DNA of 64,000 nt from an uncultured Eubacteriales bacterium (GCA_934728355.1 CAKVEA010000002.1:1-64000); one strand, 5' to 3'. Positions 43,657 through 53,163 are shown, counted from the stretch's first letter. The notes: generated from the letters alone by a model not told the origin. A program made the numbers and translations.

Positions 43657-46050
43657 TTATTCTTCACTATTAGAAATTATATTTTCAATCAATTTCAAAG
43701 GACTAATAGGAGGTTTTTCTTTACCTGCTTGTTGAAAAATAACTGTTGAAGAAGTCATTGCCGGTAAAGTATTAACTTCTATAACTATAATTTCATTTTT
43801 AAGATTATTAACAAAAACATCAATTCTGCAATAATCTTTTACATGGATTTTTTCACAAAGTTTTTCCATATAAAGTTTAAGCTTTCTGATAAGTCCTTCA
43901 TTTATTATGTAACTCGGCGGAGGAGTGATATTTACACCAGTTCCTCCCTGGAATTTTTCTTCAAGACTCAAAACTCCAGAATTAGCAATTGTAATACTCG
44001 GATTGAAAGAATGATATTTTCCTTTATTTTCAACCACACCAATAGTAAGTTCAGTCCATTTAACAGGGCTTTCATAAATAATTTTATTATCTACAATAGA
44101 TATCTTGTCAACATCTATATATTCCTCAATCAAAAGTTCTTCATTATGAATCCCTAAAGTTATTTGACCGCTGTGCATTTTAAAAGTTCCCTCAGGAGCC
44201 TCATTTATACCTAATCTAAAAAATTCAATATATTTTCTGAATTCTTCACAATCCGTTAAAATAACCACTCCCGTTGAACAGCCGTCTTTACGAGGTTTTA
44301 TTATAACTTTATCTGCTTCAAATTTTGAAGTTAAATTTTCCCAATAATTTTTATATTCATCCGAACGTATGATTTCTTTCAAAAATTTTGAAGAAACCGA
44401 AATTTTTTTAGCTGTTCGAAGTCCAGGAAGATTTAAAGAATCAACTATTTCTCCGGTTTTGTATTTATCCATGCAAAGACTTGCTGCTTCAAATCCGGAT
44501 CCGTTAAAACATACTCCTTCATTTTCAAGTAATTTTTGAATTTCTCCTCCTTCACCAAATCCACCATGAAGTCCTAAAAATACATAGGCATTTTGTGATT
44601 TGGAGGATTTTATAAAATCATTTAAAGAAACAAATTCCTCTTTTTCTTCCAAGCCTAAGTTTTGACGTATTTCTTGTTGTAAATTAACATTTCCGTTTTT
44701 TCTTGAATTATGTTGGTAAATTACTTCTTCAACTGTATGATTAAGAATTATATCATAAGAAAGCGGCATCACTTTATATTCATTATTTATAAAAGTCATT
44801 AAGTATGGATAAGGCTCATAAGATTCGGAATTTAAAAGCTTAAGCCAAACATTTGAACCGCTCATAAGAGAGACCTGTCTTTCGGAAGTTATTCCTCCCA
44901 TTAAAACGTTTACTCTTTTTTTAGAATTACTTTCAGGGAATAAAATATTTTGACGTTTAGCCGAGCTTTTCAAGATATACTCTAAAATATCTTTATGAGT
45001 AAATCCTATTTTTGCACCTTGCTGGAATAAAAAGCTGTTTTGCTCCATACCCGAAATAGGATTAAAATCCGAGAAATAAATATCTCCGCTGTCAAGAAGC
45101 CATCCGTCTATTCTTAAAAAATCTTTTGCTCCTGCGATTTCAAATAAATTCTCTGCTTCTTTCCTTATTTTTTGAATCACTTCATTAGTAAATCTTGGAG
45201 GATTATAATAATGAGTTTCATTAGTTGGAAGATATTTTCTTCTGGTAGTAAAAAACGAACTGTTTAAGTTTTCTTTTTCATTTTCTTGAATACTGTCTCT
45301 TGAAAGCAGATTTGAATTTCCTTTTACTTCGATTTCCGTCGGAATTAAAGCAACTGGTTTTCCTTCAAAATTTTGTAAAATAACAACAGTAAATTCTCTG
45401 CCTTTACAAAACTCTTCTATCAGAATCTCATCGTAATTTTTAAACTCTTCCTCTACTTTTTCTATACAATCAATACATCCGCCAGCGGGAAGAACTCCAA
45501 AAGAAGATCCTCCTTTAACAGGCTTAATTACAACATTCTTTATTTGATATTTTCCGTAAAATAACTTGATTTTTTCATTTATGTTTTCATCTTTTTTATT
45601 CAAGATAAGTTTTGGAATGGTTTTTAAATTATTTTTCTTAAGTATTTGATTTTCGGCATTAGCTTTGTTATACATCATGTCGCAAGCTTTAGATCCTGAA
45701 GCGACAAAAGGAATATTATTTTCTTCTAATATTTTTTGAATCTCACCGTCTTCTCCATAAGCTCCATGAATAACAGGCATTACCATATCTGCCTTTTTTA
45801 GTGAGTCTATAAATTCTTTTTCCGTAAGCTTTTCACATTCATTTGCCAATTTAAAATCAAAATCGCTTGGAGTATTTGAATAAAGAAAAGTTTCATCTAC
45901 AAAATATTTGTTCAAATAAAGGTCAACAAAAATGACTTTTATATTTATATTTTTTGATTTTCCAATATTATCATAAAAAGAACGAACTGAATTAAGAGAT
46001 ATACCTCTTTCAAGTGAAGGTCCGCCACAAACTAAAATTAAATTAAACAA
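43657..46050 (-). CDS. tandem double D-alanine-D-alanine ligase
   Basis: A 797-residue protein made of two ATP-grasp D-Ala-D-Ala ligase modules. Module 1 (about 1-375): LVCGGPSLERGISLNS, VIHGAYGEDGEIQKIL, VVIKPVKGGSSFGVL, LRIDGWLL, DFNPISGMEQNSFLFQQ. Module 2 (about 390-797): VLMGGITSERQVSLMSGS, LGLHGGFGEGGEIQKLL, VIIKPRKDGCSTGVV, CRIDVFV, EVNTLPAMTSSTVIFQQ. Ordinary Ddl enzymes are 300-370 residues and act as dimers, so this is a covalent pair. Module 2 keeps the ExN pair; module 1 has Asp at that place. No vancomycin-type partner genes are present. The upstream leader carries a 10-bp inverted repeat. Confidence 0.93.
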   Translation of the reverse strand: MFNLILVCGGPSLERGISLNSVRSFYDNIGKSKNINIKVIFVDLYLNKYFVDETFLYSNTPSDFDFKLANECEKLTEKEFIDSLKKADMVMPVIHGAYGEDGEIQKILEENNIPFVASGSKACDMMYNKANAENQILKKNNLKTIPKLILNKKDENINEKIKLFYGKYQIKNVVIKPVKGGSSFGVLPAGGCIDCIEKVEEEFKNYDEILIEEFCKGREFTVVILQNFEGKPVALIPTEIEVKGNSNLLSRDSIQENEKENLNSSFFTTRRKYLPTNETHYYNPPRFTNEVIQKIRKEAENLFEIAGAKDFLRIDGWLLDSGDIYFSDFNPISGMEQNSFLFQQGAKIGFTHKDILEYILKSSAKRQNILFPESNSKKRVNVLMGGITSERQVSLMSGSNVWLKLLNSESYEPYPYLMTFINNEYKVMPLSYDIILNHTVEEVIYQHNSRKNGNVNLQQEIRQNLGLEEKEEFVSLNDFIKSSKSQNAYVFLGLHGGFGEGGEIQKLLENEGVCFNGSGFEAASLCMDKYKTGEIVDSLNLPGLRTAKKISVSSKFLKEIIRSDEYKNYWENLTSKFEADKVIIKPRKDGCSTGVVILTDCEEFRKYIEFFRLGINEAPEGTFKMHSGQITLGIHNEELLIEEYIDVDKISIVDNKIIYESPVKWTELTIGVVENKGKYHSFNPSITIANSGVLSLEEKFQGGTGVNITPPPSYIINEGLIRKLKLYMEKLCEKIHVKDYCRIDVFVNNLKNEIIVIEVNTLPAMTSSTVIFQQAGKEKPPISPLKLIENIISNSEE

Positions 46051-46129
46051 GATTAAACTCTCTCCCTTTTAATCGATTTTTTTACAAAAGCCAGTTAATT
46101 TACATATCGATTATCACCTGCATAACTTC

Positions 46130-46174
46130 TTGAAAGTATTATTTTGAAAATTAAGTTTTATTTTATACTTTCAA
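46130..46174. repeat. 10-bp inverted repeat in the ligase leader region
   Basis: TTGAAAGTAT (46130-46139) and ATACTTTCAA (46165-46174), perfectly complementary, 25 bp apart, 80 bp upstream of the tandem ligase gene. Could be an operator or an RNA hairpin. Apart from this and the promoter at 46270, 46051-46370 shows nothing I can support. Confidence 0.5.
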
Positions 46175-46269
46175 TCCTTAATTATCTATATTGAAGCACA
46201 TATAAAAATATTTTTCAAATTTTATATAAATAAATTCGGTTAAAAAAATTATTCTTTAATATTTATGCC

Positions 46270-46298
46270 TTGACTATTCCATAATTTTAGTATTATAT
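46270..46298 (+). promoter_or_regulatory. promoter of a decayed gene
   Basis: TTGACT (46270-46275), 17 bp, TTATAT (46293-46298), followed by AGGAG (46313-46317) and ATG 46327, which opens a 15-codon frame ending TGA over the next ATG (ATGA). Confidence 0.6.
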
Positions 46299-46370
46299 AT
46301 ATCATAAAAAAATAGGAGCCAATTAAATGAAATTCAAGAAAACAAGCCTTTTCCTATTTTCAAAGGCAAA

Positions 46371-47087
46371 ATGAATAAATTTTTTCTAAAAAATCCTGTA
46401 AATAAATGCATGGATTATATTAGAAAAAATCCTATTAAATCTTTAGAAATCATTACTTTGGCTTCTGTTACATCCGGAGTCACTGCATATGCTATAACAA
46501 ATGCTATGCAGACATCATAAAAGAAAATCATTTAAATAAAGCAACCGAAGAAATGAAGGAAAATTCAATATGGTTTTAAGTCAATTAGAAAAATAAGATT
46601 TAAAACCATTAAATAAATATTTTTTTCTGAAGCATATAAATTTGATATACGTAAAAAAGAAGACGAAAAAATTGATGTAGAAAATATTTTAGAAAACTTA
46701 AAAAAGCGGTATCATTGTAAATGAGCTGGATAAAAATAGAAAAACAGTTGTTAGCTACCCCATTAGTGATTTAGATACATTTCATAGCAAACATGATGAT
46801 TTATCTACTAGTTCTGTTTTTTCTCTATTAAGAAGAAAAAATCTCTACCTCATGTATGTACAAGATTTGATTTTCCAAAAGATAAAGGTTGGTCTGTATT
46901 CAACAAAATAGTAGGTTGTGATGCATTATATTAAAACAAACATCTAGGATTAATAGACGGCATTTTTAGCAACAGAATGCAGTTATATACCGCCAAATAC
47001 ATTAAAGGAATAATTTATAATTCTAATAAAAATAAAGAAATAATTAGTATTTTAAACAAAATGGATAATAAAAACTGCTCTTTTTAG
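46371..47087 (+). pseudogene. decayed gene of unknown family with intact promoter and terminator
   Basis: The first open stretch (46371-46520, 49 codons) starts MNKFFLKNPVNKC and holds a hydrophobic segment SLEIITLASVTSGVTAYAIT. After its stop, coding-like sequence continues in shifted frames: NHLNKATEEMKENSIWF; AYKFDIRKKEDEKIDVENIL; SGIIVNELDKNRKTVVSYPI plus SDLDTFHSKHDD; TRFDFPKDKGWSVFNKIVGC; and HLGLIDGIFSNRMQLYTAKY, ending at TAG 47087. At least three frame changes and two stops break one likely ancestral gene of about 240 codons. The N-terminal hydrophobic segment suggests a membrane or secreted product. No homology recognised. Confidence 0.6.
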
Positions 47088-47099
47088 AGCAGTTTTTTT
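47071..47099 (+). terminator. strong intrinsic terminator of the decayed gene
   Basis: AAAACTGCTCT/AGAGCAGTTTT, 11-bp stem with a 4-nt loop, then a T-run. It overlaps the stop of the degraded frame. Confidence 0.9.
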
Positions 47100-47102
47100 A
47101 AT

Positions 47103-47420
47103 TTACTGAATATTACATGCAGTTAAAATTCTGTCAACATCATTGAGCATGCTAAGTGACACAATAGAATAATATTTGAATCTTCCTTTGCATAAATCGC
47201 TAAACTCTTTAAAAAGCTTCAAAGCTTCATTTTTAAACTTTTCATCGTTTGTTTCTTCATATTGTTCAGCATTACCTTTTATTTCTTCGTAGTATTTATA
47301 CATTTTAATATATTCTGCAGTATTTGGGAAATCACAATTTCCAATTTCGCCTGCAGTCTCATCATTTTTAATACCGTTTTTTACTCTTTTCCAGTTATTT
47401 TTGTTAGTACTGTCTATCAT
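47103..47420 (-). CDS. hypothetical cytosolic protein
   Basis: A 105-residue, highly charged, probably helical protein (TAEYIKMYKYYEEIKGNAEQ, DEKFKNEALKLFKEFSDLCK). The start is ATG 47420, seven bases after AGGGGTGA; a GTG three codons earlier overlaps that site. It stands alone between a terminator and the recombinase gene. No family recognised; the even spacing of Tyr, Phe and Leu suggests a small helical bundle. Confidence 0.55.
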   Translation of the reverse strand: MIDSTNKNNWKRVKNGIKNDETAGEIGNCDFPNTAEYIKMYKYYEEIKGNAEQYEETNDEKFKNEALKLFKEFSDLCKGRFKYYSIVSLSMLNDVDRILTACNIQ

Positions 47421-47498
47421 ATAAATCACCCCTATTTTTATAATTTATGCTAAAAGCATATATTAATTATATAATACATTATTTTTTTGTCAAGTATT

Positions 47499-48482
47499 TT
47501 AATTTATTTTTTCACTTGATAAAGGATTAGATTCCATAGCTTTTTGAATTTGCTTATTTGCAAGATGAGTATATATTTCGGTTGTACCTAAATTTTCATG
47601 TCCTAAAATATCTTTAAGTATTCTTATATCGACATTTCCGTGTTGATACATAAGTGTTGCTGCTGTATGTCTTAATTTATGAACTGAGCAACCTAAATTT
47701 CCAAGTCCCGCACGAGTAAGATAAGTATTTACCATAAGCTGAATAGTTTTCACACTCATCCTATTATTTTGACGGCTTATAAAAAGAGCTTCTTTATCTT
47801 TAATTCTTTCGTGAGGTCTTACTTTTAAATAATTTTCAATTGCTTTAACACAAGCATTGTTTAAATAAATCATTCTTTCTTTATTACCTTTACCTCTCAA
47901 TTTTAACGTTGAATCGTCTCCTATATCTTTAAGGTTTATTCCGGCTAATTCAGAAAGTCTCATACCACAATTCAAAAATAAAGTTATTATACAATAATCT
48001 CTTTCTTTATATTTACAAGAGCTTTTTAAAATAGTATCCAAAAGTTTTTTACTTTGATCTAAGCTTAAAAATTTAGGTAATACCTTAGCTGTTTTAGGAG
48101 TTTCAAGTTGCTCAACCGGATTATTGCTTATTTCTTCGGTTTTATAAGTAAGGTATTTAAAAAAAGTTCTGAGACTACTAACTTTTCTGGATCTCGAAGC
48201 CGCACTGTTAGTTCTTTCTTCGGCTAAATAGTTAAGATATTCATATATATTAATCAAACTAATTTTTTTAATCATGTTTATATCTACATCATCTATAGCA
48301 ATAGAAGAAAAATCGGAATCTTTACTAACTTTTCCGCTGTTAATTTTTATATACCTAAAAAAAGTTCGCAAATCACAAAAATATTCTTCAACTGTTTTCA
48401 TTGATTTTCCTTTAACTGTTTGAAGATATCCCAAAAATTTTTTAAGAACTTCAGGAGCGGTTTCTAATATTTCTTGTTTCAA
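47499..48482 (-). CDS. xerC: tyrosine recombinase, XerC/XerD-like
   Basis: A site-specific recombinase of about 327 residues. The N-terminal SAM-like domain (LKKFLGYLQTVKGKSMKTVE) is followed by the catalytic domain with the Arg in NCGMRLSELAGI, Lys in LRGKGNKERMI, HKLRHTAATLMY, LGHENLGTTEIYTH and the nucleophile Tyr within it. This is the full R-K-HxxR-H-Y set. The start is TTG 48482, seven bases after AGGTGGG; a GTG at 48494 lies inside that site. It sits next to tRNA genes but no integrated element or att repeat is visible, and its length fits a chromosome-dimer resolvase. XerC or XerD cannot be told apart. Confidence 0.88.
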   Translation of the reverse strand: MKQEILETAPEVLKKFLGYLQTVKGKSMKTVEEYFCDLRTFFRYIKINSGKVSKDSDFSSIAIDDVDINMIKKISLINIYEYLNYLAEERTNSAASRSRKVSSLRTFFKYLTYKTEEISNNPVEQLETPKTAKVLPKFLSLDQSKKLLDTILKSSCKYKERDYCIITLFLNCGMRLSELAGINLKDIGDDSTLKLRGKGNKERMIYLNNACVKAIENYLKVRPHERIKDKEALFISRQNNRMSVKTIQLMVNTYLTRAGLGNLGCSVHKLRHTAATLMYQHGNVDIRILKDILGHENLGTTEIYTHLANKQIQKAMESNPLSSEKIN

Positions 48483-48553
48483 TTTATTTCCCACCTAAAA
48501 AGTAAAGATATCCAACGAAACAACCATTGAATATCTTTAAGATTATTAATATA

Positions 48554-48629
<76 letters not shown>

Positions 48630-48645
48630 AAAAATTTTTAAACCT

Positions 48646-48721
48646 TGGCAGGGGCAGAAGGACTCGAACCCTCGACACTCGGTTTTGGAGACCGATGCTC
48701 TACCAACTGAGCTATACCCCT
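48646..48721 (-). tRNA. tRNA-Trp (CCA)
   Basis: Minus-strand cloverleaf: acceptor AGGGGTA/TGCCCCT, anticodon arm TCGGT-CTCCAAA-ACCGA (anticodon CCA), discriminator G, encoded CCA end. The anticodon reads only UGG, consistent with a standard genetic code. Confidence 0.95.
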
Positions 48722-48734
48722 ACGAACTTTTTGC

Positions 48735-48763
48735 ATTATACAACAATACAAAAAGTATGTCAA
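48735..48763 (-). promoter_or_regulatory. perfect sigma-A promoter of tRNA-Trp/Thr
   Basis: Minus strand TTGACA (48763-48758), 17 bp, TATAAT (48740-48735), 13 bp before tRNA-Trp. Confidence 0.88.
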
Positions 48764-48809
48764 CACAATAAAATAAAATATATTACATTTAGTAGATTTC
48801 ATCAATTTT

Positions 48810-49184
48810 TTATCGTGTCTTCATGCCAAATCCAAGCCACCTGCCATCTATATCTTCCAAAACAAGTTCCTTATTGCCATAATCAGTTTCAGAAACCTGC
48901 CTTACAATTTTAAGTTTCTTGGACTCAAATTCTTTTTGTAATTCCTCCTGATTATCAACAATCACATACGTATCATACCCATAGCCATAAAGTTCACGAT
49001 TTGGAACCACTTTTTTACCATTTGAATTAGTTAAAATGATTTCAATATTATCCTTGTACAAACACATATGTGGCTCTAATGAGCTCGTGTACTCCACGCA
49101 TCTAAATCCTAAATTTTTGACGTAAAAATCAGCACTGCAGCGCATATCTGGAACAGGAAAAACAGCAAGAGTTGAATATAACAT
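48810..49184 (-). CDS. VOC (glyoxalase/bleomycin-resistance) family protein
   Basis: A 124-residue single-module VOC fold: LAVFPVPDMRCSADFYVKNL, then GFRCVEY; IEIILTNSNG in the middle; YVIVDNQEELQKEFESK; and LVLEDIDGRWLGF at the end. This is the beta-alpha-beta-beta-beta repeat typical of the superfamily. Substrate unknown; it could be a lyase, isomerase or binding protein. The ribosome site is weak (AAGTGAT). It lies just downstream of rnpB on the same strand. Confidence 0.85.
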   Translation of the reverse strand: MLYSTLAVFPVPDMRCSADFYVKNLGFRCVEYTSSLEPHMCLYKDNIEIILTNSNGKKVVPNRELYGYGYDTYVIVDNQEELQKEFESKKLKIVRQVSETDYGNKELVLEDIDGRWLGFGMKTR

Positions 49185-49211
49185 ATTTGTATCACTTAAA
49201 TTTTAAAAATA

Positions 49212-49549
49212 AAAATGAGTAAACCGATAAGCCGAATTCTGTCGTGGGCAATCATCTATCTTGGCTGTTCGTTGCCGATACCAGCTCGGTGCCACCTATT
49301 TTTGTGCCGAGCAAGCACATCTTTTACCATACGGTGTTGCTCCGGTTAGGGTTTACATGGCCACACAGTCCCCTGTATGCCGGTGAGCTCTTACCTCGCC
49401 TTTCCACCCTTACCTCTATTGAGGCGGTATATCTCTGTTGCACTGTCCCTAAGGTCACCCTCGGCGGTCGTTAACCGTTAACCTGCTCTGTGGAGTTCGG
49501 ACTTTCCTCATGTAAATTTAATTACACGCGATTGCCTAGCTTACTCATT
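49212..49549 (-). ncRNA. rnpB: RNase P RNA, class A-like
   Basis: The catalytic RNA that matures tRNA 5' ends. On the minus strand it opens with GAGTAAGCTAGGCAATCGCG. The universally conserved 3' segment ACAGAATTCGGCTTATCGG follows about 300 nt later, and TTACTCA closes the P1 helix with the 5' GAGTAA. GAAAGTCCGAACTCCACAGA (CR I) is present at about 49488-49507. The P1 3' side is followed by TTTTTATTTTT, which would serve as terminator. The exact ends are estimates. Confidence 0.93.
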
Positions 49550-49555
49550 TATTTG

Positions 49556-49584
49556 ATTTTATCATACAACTTAAAAAATCTCAA
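49556..49584 (-). promoter_or_regulatory. sigma-A promoter of rnpB
   Basis: Minus strand TTGAGA (49584-49579), 17 bp, TAAAAT (49561-49556), placing the start near 49549. Confidence 0.75.
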
Positions 49585-49591
49585 TACTTTT

Positions 49592-51928
49592 TTATAATTC
49601 CAAATCAGGATTTTTTTGCTCATAAGGAACAATTGTAAAATTTTCAAAAGCAAGCATTGTTATATCATCCGATCTTTCATGTGGACCGGAAAAATTATCT
49701 ATTTCTTCTCGAATATAAGTTATTATGTCTTTTATTTTCATATTTTTGTTTGTACAATGCTTTAAAATCTCTTCAAGTCTTTTTTGAGAAAAAAGTTTTC
49801 CTTTAGAATTTGAAGCTTCTGTTACTCCGTCTGTATAAAGAAAAATTATATCACCCGGGTACACATAAGTTTTGTCTTGAGTATAATTAAGATTTTTAAC
49901 TCCACCTAAGACAAATCCATGAGGACTTGTAATAGGAATACACTCTTTAGTTTCATGTCTGCAAATCATAGGTGGATTATGACCTGCATTTGCATACGTA
50001 AACTCTCCTGTTTTTATATCGATAATCCCTAAAAAACTTGTAACAAACATACCAGCTTCATTATTTTCACAAAGGCTATTATTAACTATTTTCAAAGCCT
50101 CAGACGGGCAGCATCCGTTTTGAAGTTGATTTTTAATAAGTATTTTTGCAATAACCATAAAAAGTGCAGCTGAAACACCTTTACCTGAAACATCAGCAAT
50201 AACAAGTGCCAGTTTATTTTCATCTATGAAGAAGAAGTCATAAAAATCTCCTCCTATTTCAGTTGCCGGATCCATAATGGCATAAATGTCAAGATCTTTT
50301 CTATCTGGGAACGCAGGAAAAATATATGGAAGCATACTGCTTTGTATTTTGTTTGCAATCATAAGTTCGCTGTGAATTTTTTCTTTTTCAGAAACTGTTC
50401 TGGCAAGATCTTCGGTATACTTTTTTAAATTTTTTGCCATCAAATTGAATGAAGCAGCCAGTTCACCTACTTCGTCTTTGGAGTCAACAGGTAAACTTAA
50501 GTAAAAATCTCCTTTTCCTATATTCTTTGTTTCTCTGTTCAATGTAACCAAAGGTTTGCTTATACTTCCGGCAAGTTTTACGCAAATAATGTACGATAAA
50601 ATCAAGGCTATAGAAAATAAAATACCAAATCTTAAAATTACAATTATAAAATCTTTGTTTAATGAATTTTTACTTTCATCAGATTTTTTATTTATAAGCT
50701 CTTGAATCCTTGATATTGGTTTCATAAATTCACTTTTTTCCGCCATACTAACCCAAATCCAATCATTCGTATCCATCGAAATAGATGAAGCTAAATATGT
50801 TTTACCTTCTATTTGAGTCTCAAGTATTTCATTTTTATTTTCAAGTACATTTCTTATCATTCCTGAATTGTCAATGCTTAAATTGTTAGGTAAACTGTTA
50901 TTTTCAAAAAATGAAGTATAAAGAGGATGCATTATAATGCTGCCTTTATTGTCTATAATAAAATTGTAGCCATTGTCTCCAATTTTCGATCTTTCTATAA
51001 ATTCGGTTATATCGTCGAGACACATATCAATTGCACATACTCCTAAAACTTTTCCATCAAGATTTTTTACCGCTTTAGAACAAGTTACGCATAGCTTACC
51101 ATTGGACTTTGAAATGTAAGTATTTTGCCATACCGGAGAATTTTTTCCTTCAGAATCAATTTCAACCGCGGATTTATACCAATTTCTAAGACGATGATCA
51201 TACCTTTTAGCGGAATTTTCCGATGAATATTTCAAAAAAACTCCGTTTTGAGTACCAAAATATATGCTTGAAATATATCGATTACTTTTAAAAATAGGCT
51301 CAAAAATATATTTAGAATTACTAAGCAGACAAATTTCTCTATAAATATTCGCAGGTATATTTTTCTCCGAAACAACTGTATTTTTTTTAGAAATTTCTTC
51401 TCTTTCCTCCGCACTCATTGACTCCCAGTCTTTACAACTAAACGAAGCTAAATTTTCCCCATACTTATATTCAGAAGAATTATAAACCAAAGGATAATCA
51501 GGATTATTACTTTCCGCATCGAGTGCATATGCTTTTAAAGATGCAAATTCTCTTTCACCTTGAGAAGTTAATTCAGGCAATAAAGGAATATCACCTTTAA
51601 AATTATTTTCGCTGTAATAAATTTTTTGAATTCCACTACATAATGAATCCACTTCATTACTGACTTCTTCTAAAATTCCTTCCGCTCTTTTGCTCGAATA
51701 ATCAGTCATATCTTTAAGATATTTTTCCGATTGTTCTTTAAGAATACTTTCACCTATTTCCGAAGCTTCTGAAGATAAACCTGAAAGTTCACCCGAAGAA
51801 TATAAATTTAAATCATAAATGCTCCAACAAGAAAAAATTAAAACTAAAATTTGAGTTATAATTAAAATACCCAAAAACGTAAAAAGTAATTTTTTTCTTA
51901 TTTTCATATTTTTAAAAAATTTGTTCAC
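49592..51928 (-). CDS. membrane sensor with Cache, HAMP and SpoIIE/RsbU phosphatase
   Basis: A 778-residue signalling protein. Transmembrane 1 (about residues 14-36) is followed by a large extracellular double-Cache-like sensor (KNLDGKVLGVCAIDMCLDDI and DNKGSIIMHPLYTSF are the membrane-proximal dCache pieces). Transmembrane 2 (FGILFSIALILSYIICVKLAG) leads to a HAMP domain (ISKPLVTLNRETKNIGKGDF), a short coil and a PP2C-type SpoIIE domain (TEIGGDFYDFFFIDENKLAL, IADVSGKGVSAALFMVI, TYANAGHNPPMI, LYTDGVTEASN). RsbU-type enzymes dephosphorylate anti-anti-sigma factors. GTG start with GGGGGA upstream. No RsbV/RsbW partners lie in the window. Confidence 0.92.
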   Translation of the reverse strand: MNKFFKNMKIRKKLLFTFLGILIITQILVLIFSCWSIYDLNLYSSGELSGLSSEASEIGESILKEQSEKYLKDMTDYSSKRAEGILEEVSNEVDSLCSGIQKIYYSENNFKGDIPLLPELTSQGEREFASLKAYALDAESNNPDYPLVYNSSEYKYGENLASFSCKDWESMSAEEREEISKKNTVVSEKNIPANIYREICLLSNSKYIFEPIFKSNRYISSIYFGTQNGVFLKYSSENSAKRYDHRLRNWYKSAVEIDSEGKNSPVWQNTYISKSNGKLCVTCSKAVKNLDGKVLGVCAIDMCLDDITEFIERSKIGDNGYNFIIDNKGSIIMHPLYTSFFENNSLPNNLSIDNSGMIRNVLENKNEILETQIEGKTYLASSISMDTNDWIWVSMAEKSEFMKPISRIQELINKKSDESKNSLNKDFIIVILRFGILFSIALILSYIICVKLAGSISKPLVTLNRETKNIGKGDFYLSLPVDSKDEVGELAASFNLMAKNLKKYTEDLARTVSEKEKIHSELMIANKIQSSMLPYIFPAFPDRKDLDIYAIMDPATEIGGDFYDFFFIDENKLALVIADVSGKGVSAALFMVIAKILIKNQLQNGCCPSEALKIVNNSLCENNEAGMFVTSFLGIIDIKTGEFTYANAGHNPPMICRHETKECIPITSPHGFVLGGVKNLNYTQDKTYVYPGDIIFLYTDGVTEASNSKGKLFSQKRLEEILKHCTNKNMKIKDIITYIREEIDNFSGPHERSDDITMLAFENFTIVPYEQKNPDLEL

Positions 51929-52032
51929 AAAAATATTCCCCCTAACTTTGAATAAAAAGCTTGAAGGAATTATATCACAACATATTTAAAAAAGATACTA
52001 AAATATTTTATTTAATGTATAAAAATTATAAA

Positions 52033-52959
52033 TTATAACATATCTTTCTTTTTTAAGATTATCCAAGTAACCACTATAGAAGCTAGCATAAGTGCAAATG
52101 GAAACCACCAACTGTCCATAAAAGGTATACCCGGATTGTTCATTCCATAAATACCCGAAATAATTGTGGGGATTGAAAGAATAAGTGTTATGGAAGCAAG
52201 TATTTTCATAACATCATTCATATTATTCGAAATAAGTGAGGAAAAAGCTTCCATAGAACTTGAAAGTATGCTCAAATATATTTCAGACATCTCTGCCGCT
52301 TGTCTTATCTCTATAACAATATCTTCAAGCAATTCCGAATCCTCTTCGTTTATTTTAATATGCCTTCCTCTTGAAATTTTCCCGAGCATTGCACCTATTG
52401 ATTTAAGTGAAGCTGAAAAGTAAACCAAAGATTTTTTTATCTCCAAAAGCTGAACTAAATCTTCGTTTTTCATTGTTTCTTTCAATTCTTCCTCAACATG
52501 ACCTGTAATTTTAATTATCTGATTTATATACTGCAAATATTTTACAGCCATTCTGCTCATAATTTGCAGAGCAAACCGTGATTTATTTTCAGGATACACA
52601 GCACGAATTAAACCTTCAGAAAATTCTTCTAAAATGGAATTTTCTTTTAAAGAAATAGTTATTATATTTTTAGGAGTAATAATTATACTGACGGGGTTTG
52701 TATAGTACGTGAAATTTTTTCCGCTTTTATCAACAACCGGGCTATCGAAAATTATTAAAGAATTATCCCCCTCTTTGTCTATATGCGTAGCTTCTTCTTC
52801 ATCAAGAGAAGATTTCAAAATGTCCGGCTCAACTTCAAGGTTAGTCATAAGATAATTCATTTCCTGAGGGCTTGGAGCAATGCAATTAACCCAACAATCA
52901 ATTTCATAATTACTTAAAGTTATCATTTTTCCCCCAGACATTTTATGATAGGTCAGCAT
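52033..52959 (-). CDS. corA: CorA family divalent metal transporter
   Basis: A 308-residue Mg2+/Co2+ channel subunit. A large cytoplasmic funnel domain is followed by the long stalk helix and two C-terminal helices. The pore signature is ISGIYGMNNPGIPFMDSW (YGMN), then WWFPFALMLASIVVTWIIL and a basic end (KKKDML). It belongs to the clostridial branch with an N-terminal WVNCIAPSPQEM segment. The start is ATG 52959, eleven bases after AAAGGAG; a TTG at 52980 precedes that site. Confidence 0.93.
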   Translation of the reverse strand: MLTYHKMSGGKMITLSNYEIDCWVNCIAPSPQEMNYLMTNLEVEPDILKSSLDEEEATHIDKEGDNSLIIFDSPVVDKSGKNFTYYTNPVSIIITPKNIITISLKENSILEEFSEGLIRAVYPENKSRFALQIMSRMAVKYLQYINQIIKITGHVEEELKETMKNEDLVQLLEIKKSLVYFSASLKSIGAMLGKISRGRHIKINEEDSELLEDIVIEIRQAAEMSEIYLSILSSSMEAFSSLISNNMNDVMKILASITLILSIPTIISGIYGMNNPGIPFMDSWWFPFALMLASIVVTWIILKKKDML

Positions 52960-53143
52960 ATTAAATTCATCTCCTTTCAAAATATTAATTTATCCCTATA
53001 AAATTATTTTATCATAAATCGAGAAATTTTGACATACGAAGTAATGAAAAAAATTAATAAATTCATACCTAGTTTTTATCTTTAATTTGCACAAAATTAT
53101 ATTTTAATTATTAAAAATAAAATTTTTTATACGTAATAAAAAT

Positions 53144-53163
53144 GCTACCAATATAGAGGTAGC
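53144..53163 (-). other. hairpin in a 370-bp gene-free stretch
   Basis: GCTACC/GGTAGC with an 8-nt loop, followed by ATTTTTATT on the minus strand. It may be a second terminator for the AAA+ gene. The rest of 52960-53289 is very A/T-rich with no gene or RNA I can support. Confidence 0.45.
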
